Program-made: the position numbers and the translations under genes
Notes under the pieces: generated by a model
Databases searched by the model: none
Told to the model about the DNA's origin: nothing
Seen by the model: the letters and a program-made list of their open reading frames with translations, nothing else
Assembly: GCF_001941945.1 (NCBI RefSeq)
Contig: NZ_CP015583.1
Span: 1,601,001 to 1,665,000 of the forward strand
DNA from: Roseomonas gilardii
GTDB taxonomy: Bacteria; Pseudomonadota; Alphaproteobacteria; Acetobacterales; Acetobacteraceae
Direction of reading: 5' to 3'
Length of the DNA stretch: 64,000 nucleotides
In this document: positions 54,213 through 63,357 of the stretch, in pieces
Position numbering within the stretch: the first letter of the stretch is position 1
Layout: each line of letters begins with the position of its first letter

Positions 54213-54219
54213 GCCGAGC

Positions 54220-55020
54220 GTGCCGCTGATCTGCATGGCATCGCCGAAGGGCGGGGTGGGCAAGACCACCCTGGCGGCGAACATCGCCCACAGCCTTTCC
54301 CGGGCCGGGCGCCGCGTCCTGGTCATGGATTTCGACCCGCAGAACGCGCTGCGGCTGCATTTCGGCATGCCCCTCGGCGACCAGCTCGGCTGGGCCTCGG
54401 GCATGCCCGACCGGTCCGACTGGCACAGGGCGCTGCGGCAGACGGCCTCGGGGGTGGCGCTCCTGCCCTTCGGCATGATCGACTTGGCGCGGGCGCTGGC
54501 GCTGGACGGGCTGCTCGGCCGCCAGCCGGAGCTGCTTCTCGGCCCCATGCGGGCGATGCTGGCCGACGAGACCCTGCTCATCATCGCGGACCTGCCGCCC
54601 GGCCCCTCCCGCAGCCTGGCGCTGCTGGCGCCACTGGCGAACCTCGTGGTCTGCGTCCTGAAGGCGGAGGCGATGAGCGCCGCCCTGATGCCGGAGGTCG
54701 AGAGCGGCCGCTTCTCCGGCATCGGCATGGGCACCGTCGATACGCACCGGCTGCGGGTGGTGATCAACGAGGTGGACCTGCAGTCGCGCCTGTCCCGGGC
54801 GGCCGCGGAAGCGGTGGCGCGGCATGCCGGCTGGCGGCTGCTGGGCGCGGTGAGCCGGGACGAGGCGGTGATGGAAAGCCTCGCCTGCCAGCGCCTCGTG
54901 GCGGACCAGGCACCGCAGTCCCGCGCCGCGAACGACCTGCGGGAGGTGGCGCTGGCGATCGGCGCCTGCATCCCCGTCCAGCAACAGTCCGTGCCCGCCG
55001 GCATGTGGGGGGGACGATGA
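54220..55020 (+). CDS. bcsQ: Cellulose synthase assembly ATPase, MinD/ParA type
   Basis: The 266-residue cytosolic ATPase has the deviant Walker A motif PKGGVGKTT near residue 10 and the DFDPQNALRLHFG stretch of BcsQ/YhjQ proteins. BcsQ helps place and assemble the cellulose synthase, in enterobacteria with BcsR. The start is GTG at 54220, 7 bp after the stop of the proline-rich gene. The TGA overlaps the bcsAB ATG (ATGA at 55017-55020), so dosage is coupled to the synthase. Confidence 0.93.
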   Translation: MPLICMASPKGGVGKTTLAANIAHSLSRAGRRVLVMDFDPQNALRLHFGMPLGDQLGWASGMPDRSDWHRALRQTASGVALLPFGMIDLARALALDGLLGRQPELLLGPMRAMLADETLLIIADLPPGPSRSLALLAPLANLVVCVLKAEAMSAALMPEVESGRFSGIGMGTVDTHRLRVVINEVDLQSRLSRAAAEAVARHAGWRLLGAVSRDEAVMESLACQRLVADQAPQSRAANDLREVALAIGACIPVQQQSVPAGMWGGR

Positions 55021-58000
55021 GCCGTCTTGCGCAGTTCTTCGAACGCCTCTCGCGCGGCCGCGCCGGGGCGCTCCTGCTCACGGCGGCGGGGCTGCTGCTC
55101 GCCCTGCCCTTCGTGGTGGCGCCGCTGGAGGCGCAGCAGCAGGCCTGGCTGGCGGTCGCCTGCTTCCTCGTCTTCCTGCTGGGCTCGCGCCTGAAGGGAA
55201 GGGGGGCGAACTTCTTCTTGGTCATGCTCTCGGTGCTGATCTCGGCGCGCTACCTGTACTGGCGCCTGACCGACACGCTCGACTTCTCGGGCTTCTGGGC
55301 GCCCCTCCTCGGCATGGGCCTGCTGCTGGCTGAGCTCTACGCGGTGATCGCGCTGCTGCTCGCCTATCTCCAGTCGATCTGGCCGCTGGAGCGCAAGCCG
55401 GTGCCGCTGCCGGAGGACCCGGCGGAATGGCCGGTGCTCGACATCTTCATCCCGACCTACAACGAGCCGCTCTCGGTGGTGAAGCCGTCCGTCTTCGGGG
55501 CGCTGGCCATGGACTGGCCCAGGGACAAGATGAACGTCTACATCCTCGACGACGGGCGGCGCGAGGAGTTCCGCGCCTTCGCCGAGGATATCGGCTGCGG
55601 CTACATGATCCGCCCCGACAACAAGGGCGCCAAGGCCGGCAACATCAACCACGCCCTGACCAGGACGAATGGCGAGTTCATCGTCATCTTCGACTGCGAC
55701 CACGTGCCGGTGCGCGCCTTTCCGCAGATGACGCTGGGCTGGATGCTGCGCGACCCGAAGATCGGCATGCTGCAGACGCCGCACCACTTCTACAGCCCTG
55801 ATCCCTTCGAGCGGAACCTCGCCTCCGGCCTGCGTGTGCCGAACGAGGGACTGCTCTTCTACGGCCTGATCCAGCAGGGCAACGACCTCTGGAATGCGAC
55901 CTTCTTCTGCGGCTCCTGCGCCGTGCTGCGGCGGACGGCGCTGGAGGAGGTGGGCGGCGTGCCGCACCAGACGGTGACGGAGGACTGCCACTGCTCGCTG
56001 AAGATGCAGCGGCGCGGCTGGCGCACCGCCTATATCCGCCTGCCGCTGGCGGCCGGTCTCGCGACGGAGCGCCTGGCCCTGCATATCGGCCAGCGCATGC
56101 GCTGGGCGCGCGGCATGATCCAGATCTTCCGCGTGGACAACCCCTTCCTCGGCGGCGGCAAGCTGAACTGGACGCAGAAGTTCTGCTACGTCTCCTCGAT
56201 GTGGCACTTCATGTTCCCGCTGCCACGCTTCGTCTTCCTGACCTCGCCGCTGGCCTTCCTGATCTTCGGGCAGAACCTGATCGCGGCCTCGCCCCTGGCC
56301 ATCGCCGCCTATGCCGGGCCGCATGTGATCCACGCCGTGGCCACCAACAGCCGCCTGCAGGGCTCGGTGCGGCATTCCTTCTGGTCGGAGATCTACGAGA
56401 CCGTGCTGACCCTCTGGTTGCTGCCGGTCATGCTGGCCACGCTGCTCGATCCCAAGAAGGGCAAGTTCAACGTCACCGACAAGGGCGGCGTGTTGGATGA
56501 AGGCTTCTTCGACGTGCGCGCCGTCTATCCCAATGCCGTGCTGGCGCTGGTGATGTTCTGCGGCCTGGTCCTCGGCATCTGGGGGCTGCTGAGCAGCGGC
56601 ACGGGCACGCTGGCCTTCCAGGCCTATGCGCTGAACACGCTGTGGCTGTCGCTGTCGCTCTTCATCGTGCTGGCCGGGATCGCGGTGGGGCGCGAGCGGC
56701 GGCAGGTGCGCGAACGCGCCCGCGTCTCGGCACGGCTGCCGGCCTCGGTGGTGCTGCCGGACGGCCGGGTGCTGGAGGGGCACAGCGTGGACCTTTCGCT
56801 GGGCGGCGCGGCGATCGAGGCCGCGGCGCCGGACAACCTCGCTCCTGATCAGGCGCTGATGGTGGAACTGGCCGTGGGCCCCGACCGCGTTTCCGTGCCG
56901 GCCCAGGTGCTGCGCTGGCAGAACAACAAGCTCCAGCTCCGCTTCACGCCTCAGAGCCTCCGCGACGAGGGCAACATCACCCGCGTCGTGCTCGGCCGGG
57001 CGGATAGCTGGGTGCACTGGGACAGTGTCCGCCGCGACCGTCCGATGCGCGCGCTCTACGAGGTCGGCGTCAGCATCCGCGGGCTGTTCCGCGGCGACAG
57101 CCAGCTTTCCCTGCGGCGCAACCGCCGCCCGGTGCCGGGCAAGGCCCGCCCGTCGCAGGCGCGGAACGCCGCCGTGCTGATCGGGCTGGGCCTCGGCCTG
57201 GGCGCGAGCGCGGCGGCGGCACAGCCCGCGGCCTCGCCGCCGCGCCCGGCGGCGAGGCAGGGCGCGCCGGCAACGGCCCCGTCCCCGGCATGGCCATCCC
57301 CCGACCTGCCCGTGGCGGCCGAGCCACCGTCCGCCGCCCCGTCTCCGGCGCAGGACCCGGCCCAGGCGACGGTCCAGGGCGCGCCCGGCGCTACCCCCGG
57401 CGCCGCGGTCCCGGCCGCCGCGTCCCAGGGCCGGGTGCTGCGCCGCACGCTGCGCGATCTCGGCCTGCAATCCCCGATGCAGCTGCGCGGCCTGACCGAC
57501 CTCCAGGGCGTCCTCTTCGGAGTGCGGGAGGACGAGGTGGTGACGGGCGCGAAGCTCGTGCTGCGCGGTGCCACCAGCCCGGCCCTGATCCCGGAACTGT
57601 CGCAGATCGCGGTGACGCTGAACGAGCAGTTCGTCGGCGCCATCACGCCGGAGCGTGCGCGGCCGAGCTTCGGACCGCTGGAATTTCCTATCAACCCGGT
57701 CTTCTTCGCCGACACCAACCGGCTGAACTTCCGCTTCACCGGCCGCTATGCGGCGGAATGCAACGATCCGCTCTCGGGGCTGCTCTGGTCCACCATCTCG
57801 GACCAGTCCGTGCTGGAGCTGACCACCGAGCGCCTGGCCATGCCGCGCGACCTGGCACGGCTGCCGGCGCCCTTCTTCGACCGGGTGCAGCTTCGCGTGC
57901 CGCTGGTCCTGCCCTTCGTGGTGCCGGCCGATGCCAGCAACGACGTGGCGCGGGCGGCGCTGATCGCCTCCTCCTGGTTCGCGGTGCAGGCGGATTACCG

Positions 58001-59564
58001 CGGCGCCAGCTTCCCGGTCTCCAGCGCCCCGCCGACCCGGGGCAATGGCGTGGTGGTGGCAGTGGGCGCGGATTCCGTGCCCGGCGTGGCGCTGCCCCGC
58101 TTCGAGGGGCCGTCCCTGGCGCTGGTGCCCAACCCCACCGACCCGGAATCAACCCTGCTGGTCATCGGCGGCCGCACCGGGGCCGAGGCTGTCGCCGCCG
58201 CGCAGGCGCTCGCCGTGTCGAGCCAGGGGCTGTCGGGCGAGGCTGCCATGGTCTCGGCGCCCGATGTCCCGGCGCGCCAGCCCTACGATGCGCCGCGCTG
58301 GATCCGCACGGAGCGTCCGGTGCGCTTCGGCGAACTGGTGGACCCCTCGGAACTCCAGTCCTACGGCTTCGCGCCCGGCAACATCGCTGTGCCGTTCCGC
58401 ACCGCGCCCGATGTCTATACCTGGCGGCAGCGGCCCATCCCGGTGGACCTCTTCTTCCGCGCGCCGCCGGGCCCCGTGGCGGACCTCCAGGTTTCCCGCC
58501 TCGATGTCTCACTGAACGGCAACTACCTGAAATCCCTGCCGCTGCGGGAGGGCGACCCGGCCTGGCCCTGGAACTGGGTCGCGCGGCAACTGGGCGTGAA
58601 TTTCGGTGAGGACCGCGGCTCCGGCTCGGCCGGCCTGCCATCCTACCTGGTCTTCGGCCTGAACAACCTGCAGATGCGCTTCGACATGCGGCCGCTGAAC
58701 CGGGGCGAATGCACCGCCATCCCGGGCGACATCCGGGCCTCGATCGACCCGGACAGCACGATCGACCTGTCGCGTTCCTACCGCTTCACCGCCCTGCCGA
58801 ACCTCGCCTTCTTCGCGGGCTCCGGCTTCCCCTACACCAAGCTCGCGGATCTTTCCGACACAGCGCTGGTGCTGCCGGACCGCCCGACCTCGCTGGAACT
58901 CTCCAACGCCATGGGGCTGATCGGGCGTTTGGCGGCCAATACCGGCCTCCCGGCCCTGCGGCTGGCCATCGCCCATTCCGGCAGCCTGGAGAGCGTGGCG
59001 GACCGCAACCTGCTGGTGGTCGGCGCGCTCAACCGCGTGCCCGCCCTCTCGCGCCTGCTGCGGGACAGCCCGGTCCATCTGGAGGGCAACCGCCTTCAGG
59101 TCTCGCTGCCGGGGCCGCTGGAGAACTTCCGCAACTTCTTCCTGTCGGATGACCGGCTGCGCGACCGCACGCGGCTGAACGCCGTCGTGTCCGGCCCGGG
59201 GGATGGCCAGGGCATCATGATCGGTGCCGAGAGCCCGCTGCAATCGGGCCGGACCCTGGTGGCGGTCACCGGCACCACGCCGCAGGGCGTCGAGGCCATG
59301 CTGAACGCGCTGGGCGACCCGGACCAGTTGCCGCGCATCCAGGGCGATGTCGCCTGGCTGGCCGGCGGGCGGATCGAATCCTACCGCATCAGCCCGACCT
59401 ATCCGGTGGGCAGCCTGCCGATCTGGCTCTGGCCGCAGCTCTATCTCGGCAACCGGCCCGACCTGGTTCTCCTGCTGGCGGCGGGCGCGGCGCTGCTGCT
59501 GGCCATCCCATCCTACTGGATCATCCGGCGGCGCGTCGCGGCCCGCCTCAGGGCCCAGATCTGA
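55017..59564 (+). CDS. bcsAB: Cellulose synthase, fused catalytic (BcsA) and periplasmic (BcsB) subunits
   Basis: The 1,515-residue protein joins both subunits in one chain. The BcsA half has membrane helices, a family-2 glycosyltransferase with DCD (226-228), TED (321-323) and QRMRW (359-363), and a PilZ domain with RRQVR (about 560) and DLSLGG (592-597) that binds cyclic di-GMP. A hydrophobic stretch near 717-737 (AVLIGLGLGLGASAAAA) leads into a Pro/Ala linker and the periplasmic BcsB half. This ends with a membrane anchor (about 1481-1502). UDP-glucose is polymerised and the chain passed through the membrane to BcsC. Similar AB fusions are known from Komagataeibacter. Start and stop overlap bcsQ and bcsC. 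Confidence 0.97.
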   Translation: MSRLAQFFERLSRGRAGALLLTAAGLLLALPFVVAPLEAQQQAWLAVACFLVFLLGSRLKGRGANFFLVMLSVLISARYLYWRLTDTLDFSGFWAPLLGMGLLLAELYAVIALLLAYLQSIWPLERKPVPLPEDPAEWPVLDIFIPTYNEPLSVVKPSVFGALAMDWPRDKMNVYILDDGRREEFRAFAEDIGCGYMIRPDNKGAKAGNINHALTRTNGEFIVIFDCDHVPVRAFPQMTLGWMLRDPKIGMLQTPHHFYSPDPFERNLASGLRVPNEGLLFYGLIQQGNDLWNATFFCGSCAVLRRTALEEVGGVPHQTVTEDCHCSLKMQRRGWRTAYIRLPLAAGLATERLALHIGQRMRWARGMIQIFRVDNPFLGGGKLNWTQKFCYVSSMWHFMFPLPRFVFLTSPLAFLIFGQNLIAASPLAIAAYAGPHVIHAVATNSRLQGSVRHSFWSEIYETVLTLWLLPVMLATLLDPKKGKFNVTDKGGVLDEGFFDVRAVYPNAVLALVMFCGLVLGIWGLLSSGTGTLAFQAYALNTLWLSLSLFIVLAGIAVGRERRQVRERARVSARLPASVVLPDGRVLEGHSVDLSLGGAAIEAAAPDNLAPDQALMVELAVGPDRVSVPAQVLRWQNNKLQLRFTPQSLRDEGNITRVVLGRADSWVHWDSVRRDRPMRALYEVGVSIRGLFRGDSQLSLRRNRRPVPGKARPSQARNAAVLIGLGLGLGASAAAAQPAASPPRPAARQGAPATAPSPAWPSPDLPVAAEPPSAAPSPAQDPAQATVQGAPGATPGAAVPAAASQGRVLRRTLRDLGLQSPMQLRGLTDLQGVLFGVREDEVVTGAKLVLRGATSPALIPELSQIAVTLNEQFVGAITPERARPSFGPLEFPINPVFFADTNRLNFRFTGRYAAECNDPLSGLLWSTISDQSVLELTTERLAMPRDLARLPAPFFDRVQLRVPLVLPFVVPADASNDVARAALIASSWFAVQADYRGASFPVSSAPPTRGNGVVVAVGADSVPGVALPRFEGPSLALVPNPTDPESTLLVIGGRTGAEAVAAAQALAVSSQGLSGEAAMVSAPDVPARQPYDAPRWIRTERPVRFGELVDPSELQSYGFAPGNIAVPFRTAPDVYTWRQRPIPVDLFFRAPPGPVADLQVSRLDVSLNGNYLKSLPLREGDPAWPWNWVARQLGVNFGEDRGSGSAGLPSYLVFGLNNLQMRFDMRPLNRGECTAIPGDIRASIDPDSTIDLSRSYRFTALPNLAFFAGSGFPYTKLADLSDTALVLPDRPTSLELSNAMGLIGRLAANTGLPALRLAIAHSGSLESVADRNLLVVGALNRVPALSRLLRDSPVHLEGNRLQVSLPGPLENFRNFFLSDDRLRDRTRLNAVVSGPGDGQGIMIGAESPLQSGRTLVAVTGTTPQGVEAMLNALGDPDQLPRIQGDVAWLAGGRIESYRISPTYPVGSLPIWLWPQLYLGNRPDLVLLLAAGAALLLAIPSYWIIRRRVAARLRAQI

Positions 59565-62500
59565 TGCTGTTTCGTCGCTCCAGGCCGTACCTCGCGGCGC
59601 TGCTCCTCGCCTCCACGGCGCTGCCGGCGACGGCCTGGGCCGAGGACCGCGCGATCCAGGTCCTCCTCGACCAGGCGAACTACTGGCGCGGCCAGGGCCG
59701 GCCGGACCAGGTGGTCCGGACGCTGGAGCGCGTGCTGGCCGCCGATCCCGACAATGTCGCGGCACTGTCCGGCCTCGCCCAGGCCCAGGCGCAACAGGGC
59801 GACCGGGCCGCGGCGGACCGCACCCTGGCGCGGCTGCGGCAGGTCGCGCCCGGCAATGCCGTGGTGGGCAGCACCGAAACCCAGCTCCGCGGCGCCTCCG
59901 CCGACCCGGCACAGGTGGCCGAGGCGCGGCGGCTGGCGCAGGCGGGGCAGAACGCGGCGGCGGTGGCGCGCTACCGGCAGATCTTCGGCGGCGATACCCC
60001 GCCGGATGTCTTCGCGCAGGAATACTACCAGGCCCTGGCCGGGGCGCCCAACGGCTATGCCGAGGGCCGCGACGGGCTGAAGCGGCTGCTGGACCGCAAT
60101 CCGGGCAACCGGACCCTGCAGCTCTCCTATGCCCAGACCCTGACTTGGCGCGAGGGCTCGCGCGCGGAGGGCGTCCGCCTGCTCCGGCAGCTTTCCCAGA
60201 GCCCGGACATGGCACAGCAGGCGCGGAACTCCTGGCGACAGGCGTTGAGCTGGGACGGCGCCAACGCCTCGGCCATCCCGGGGCTGGAAGCCTATCTGGA
60301 GCGCTATCCGGACGACCAGCAGGCGCAGCGGCAACTGGCCGAGGCCCGCAACCCCACCCGCACCCCACAGGATGAAGCCGGGGCGCAGCGCCAGGCGGGC
60401 TTCGAGGCGCTGAACGGCAACCGCATCGCCGCGGCGGAGACAGCCTTCCAGGCGGTGCTGCAACAGTCGCCCGAGGATTCCGACGCACTCGGCGGGCTGG
60501 GGCTGGTGCGGCTGCGCCAGGGCCGCAACAGCGAGGCGAAGACCCTGCTGGCCCGCGCCATCGCCGCTGATCCGCAGCAGGGGCGCCGAAAATGGGGACA
60601 GGCGCTGGATGGCGCCAGCTATGCCGGGGTGGTCAACACCGCGCGGTCACAGATCGCCCGGGGGCAGGTGCAGCAGGCCGAGGCGACGCTGGAGGCGGCG
60701 GTGCGCCAGGGCGGCGCGGAACAGGCCGATGCCCAGACGCTGCTAGGCGACATCCTGATGCGGCGGGGCGACGCGGCGGGGGCGGAGAGGCGCTACCGTG
60801 CCGCCCTGGGCCGCCGGCCCAATTTGCCCGGCGCCCTGTCCGGGCTCTACGAATCCCTGCAGTCCCAGGGCCGGATGGCGGAGGCGGAGGAGCTCGCGGC
60901 GCGGCAGGGAGGCACCTTCGCCAACAGCCTTGCGGCCTCGCGCGCCGAACAGATCCGGGCGGAGGCGCAGCGCAGCGCGGACCCGGCGCAGGCGGTGGCC
61001 CTGCTCCAGTCTGCCTATGCCTCCAACCCGGAGAATCCCTGGGTCCGGCTAGACCTCGCCCGCGCCATGGCGCGGCAGGGGCGGGGTGCGGAAGGGCGGG
61101 CTCTGATGCAGGAGCTGGTCCAGCGCAGCGCCAGTGCCGACAACCTCTACGCGGCGGCCCTCTTCGCGCAGGAGGAAGGCCGCGCCAGCGAGGCGGCTTC
61201 ATTGATCGAGCGCATCCCGCTTCGCCTGCGTTCGGCCGATGCCAGCCGCCTCCTTCGTGCCACCGCCGTGCAGAGCGAGATCGCGGCCGCGGCGGAACCC
61301 GCGCGCTATGGACAATACGATCTCGCACGGCAGCGCCTGATGCAGATCGTCGCGCGCCCCGATCCCACGGGGGAGACCGCCGCCCAGGCGGTGCGCGCGC
61401 TGAACGCGGTGGGTGACACGCGCGGTGCCGTGGAGCTGGCCCGGATGGCCGTGGCGACCAACGGCAAGGCGGCGCCGGCCGGGCGCATCGCCCTGGCGGA
61501 TGCGCTGCTCGATGCCGGGCAGGGGGCCGAGGCCGCCGCCCTGGCCGCCAGCCTGGCGGCGGACCCGCGCCTCACGGCGCAGGACCGGCAGCGCCTGGGC
61601 GGCTTGCAGACGGGGATCGCCATCCGCGAGAGCGACCGGCTCAACGAGGCGGGCGACCAGGCCGCGGCCTATGACCGGCTCGCCCCCGCGCTGAGTGCCA
61701 AGCCGCAGGACCCGGACGTGAACCTCGCCTTGGCGCGGCTCTACCAGGGGGCGCAGGACCCCGCGCGGGCGCAGGAAGTCGCCGAGGCGGTGCTGCGGCG
61801 TGATCCGCGCAACGCCGACGCCCGGCTGGCGGCCGCCAGCGCCGCCATCGCGCGGGGACAGACGCGCCGGGCCGAGGAGCTGCTCGCCGAGGGACGCACG
61901 CTGACGCCCAACGACCCCCGGGTCGCGGTGGTGGAGGCGCAGCTCGCCCGGGCCTCCGGCGACACCCGGCGCGCGCAGGCGGCGCTGCAACGGGCCGAGG
62001 AGCTCCGGCGGGCCCAGCTCAGCGGCACCCAGGCGGCGGTTCCGGTCCTGGCGGCGCAGCCGGCCACGATGCGGGGCCGGGGTACGGCGAATCCCTTCCA
62101 ACAGGTGGCTCTGGCGGGCGGGGAGCCGGCCATCCTGGCCACGGCCGCACCGGCCGCGGCCAGCGACCCCCTGCTCGGCGACATCCAGCGCCAGCTCGCC
62201 GAGGTTCGGGAGGAATCCGCGCCGCGCATCGGGCCGAACTTCGCCGGGCGCTTCCGCTCCGGCAGCGGCGGCCTCGACCGGCTACAGGAATATTCCGGCG
62301 GGGCCGAGGCCTCGGCCGCGATGCCGGGGATCGGCGGGCGGATCGCCGCCCGCGCCCAGCTCTACAGCATCGATTCCGGCTCGATGGACCAGAGCACGGG
62401 CAACCTGCGCCGCTTCGGCACCAATCCGCTGGTGCTGCCGGGGGCCAGCGAGAGCGTCTCCGCCGCCACGGCGGCCCGGCTGGTGCCGAAGGACACCACG

Positions 62501-63340
62501 GCCTCCGGCGTCGCCCTCGGCCTCGCCTACACGCGGGGCGAAAGCCTGTCGCTCGATGTCGGCTCCACGCCGATCGGCTACCGCGTGCAGAACATGGTGG
62601 GCGGGCTGGAGCTCGCCCCTTCGCTGAACGGCAACCTGCGCCTGCGCCTGACCGGCGAGCGCCGGGCCATGACCGACAGCCTGCTCGCCTGGGCCGGGCA
62701 GCGCGACCCGGTCACCAGCCGGGTCTGGGGCGGCGTGGTGCGCAACACCGGGCGCGGCCAGTTCGAATGGAGCGCGGGCCGGGCGAATTTCTATGCCGGC
62801 GGCGGCTACTCGCAGGTCGAGGGCAAGGGGGTCGCGGACAACAACCGGATCGAGGCCGGGGCGGGCATGAGCTATGCCTTCTTCCGGCGGCCGGACGAGG
62901 AACTGACCAGCGGGCTCGACCTCGTCTATCTCTCCTACGACAAGAACCTCCGCTTCTTCACCCTGGGCCAAGGCGGCTATTTCAGCCCGCAGAACTATGT
63001 CGCGGCGAATATCCCGATCGACTACCGCGCCCGGATGGGGAACCTCTCCTACCATCTCGGCGGCCAGATCGGCCTCGCGCATTTCAAGGAGGATCGCTCT
63101 CCGCTCTTCCCCAACGACCCGGCCCTGCAGGCCCAGGCCGAGTCGCGGGCGGCGGCGGATTCCACGCAGAGCGCCTATTACAGCGGCCAGACGCAGACCA
63201 GCCTGGTTGGCGGCGTGCGGGCGGATGCGGAATACGCCATCACGCCGCAGTTCAAGGTCGGCGGGCTGCTCCGCTACGACCGCGCGGCGGACTGGAACGA
63301 GGTGCGCGCCATGCTCTTCGCGCGCTACCGCTTCGACTGA
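59564..63340 (+). CDS. bcsC: Cellulose synthase outer-membrane export protein
   Basis: The 1,258-residue protein has a Sec signal peptide (residues 1-26, cleavage near AWA-ED). A long alpha-helical TPR array follows (about 30-840), then a C-terminal outer-membrane beta-barrel (about 886-1258) beginning near RIGPNFAGRFRSGSGG, the BcsC domain. It guides the glucan chain through the periplasm and out of the cell. The ATG overlaps the bcsAB stop by one base (TGATG). No bcsD follows; the next gene is a methyltransferase on the other strand. Confidence 0.96.
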   Translation: MLFRRSRPYLAALLLASTALPATAWAEDRAIQVLLDQANYWRGQGRPDQVVRTLERVLAADPDNVAALSGLAQAQAQQGDRAAADRTLARLRQVAPGNAVVGSTETQLRGASADPAQVAEARRLAQAGQNAAAVARYRQIFGGDTPPDVFAQEYYQALAGAPNGYAEGRDGLKRLLDRNPGNRTLQLSYAQTLTWREGSRAEGVRLLRQLSQSPDMAQQARNSWRQALSWDGANASAIPGLEAYLERYPDDQQAQRQLAEARNPTRTPQDEAGAQRQAGFEALNGNRIAAAETAFQAVLQQSPEDSDALGGLGLVRLRQGRNSEAKTLLARAIAADPQQGRRKWGQALDGASYAGVVNTARSQIARGQVQQAEATLEAAVRQGGAEQADAQTLLGDILMRRGDAAGAERRYRAALGRRPNLPGALSGLYESLQSQGRMAEAEELAARQGGTFANSLAASRAEQIRAEAQRSADPAQAVALLQSAYASNPENPWVRLDLARAMARQGRGAEGRALMQELVQRSASADNLYAAALFAQEEGRASEAASLIERIPLRLRSADASRLLRATAVQSEIAAAAEPARYGQYDLARQRLMQIVARPDPTGETAAQAVRALNAVGDTRGAVELARMAVATNGKAAPAGRIALADALLDAGQGAEAAALAASLAADPRLTAQDRQRLGGLQTGIAIRESDRLNEAGDQAAAYDRLAPALSAKPQDPDVNLALARLYQGAQDPARAQEVAEAVLRRDPRNADARLAAASAAIARGQTRRAEELLAEGRTLTPNDPRVAVVEAQLARASGDTRRAQAALQRAEELRRAQLSGTQAAVPVLAAQPATMRGRGTANPFQQVALAGGEPAILATAAPAAASDPLLGDIQRQLAEVREESAPRIGPNFAGRFRSGSGGLDRLQEYSGGAEASAAMPGIGGRIAARAQLYSIDSGSMDQSTGNLRRFGTNPLVLPGASESVSAATAARLVPKDTTASGVALGLAYTRGESLSLDVGSTPIGYRVQNMVGGLELAPSLNGNLRLRLTGERRAMTDSLLAWAGQRDPVTSRVWGGVVRNTGRGQFEWSAGRANFYAGGGYSQVEGKGVADNNRIEAGAGMSYAFFRRPDEELTSGLDLVYLSYDKNLRFFTLGQGGYFSPQNYVAANIPIDYRARMGNLSYHLGGQIGLAHFKEDRSPLFPNDPALQAQAESRAAADSTQSAYYSGQTQTSLVGGVRADAEYAITPQFKVGGLLRYDRAADWNEVRAMLFARYRFD

Positions 63341-63357
63341 GCCGGATGGCGCCGGGG

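Noticed and set aside
52122-57470. A 1,782-residue open frame on the - strand
   Set aside because: It is the mirror of bcsZ, the proline-rich gene, bcsQ and half of bcsAB. It has no ribosome binding site and no recognisable domain.
58509-60488. A 659-residue open frame on the - strand
   Set aside because: It covers parts of bcsAB and bcsC in reverse and is Pro/Arg-rich with no domain.
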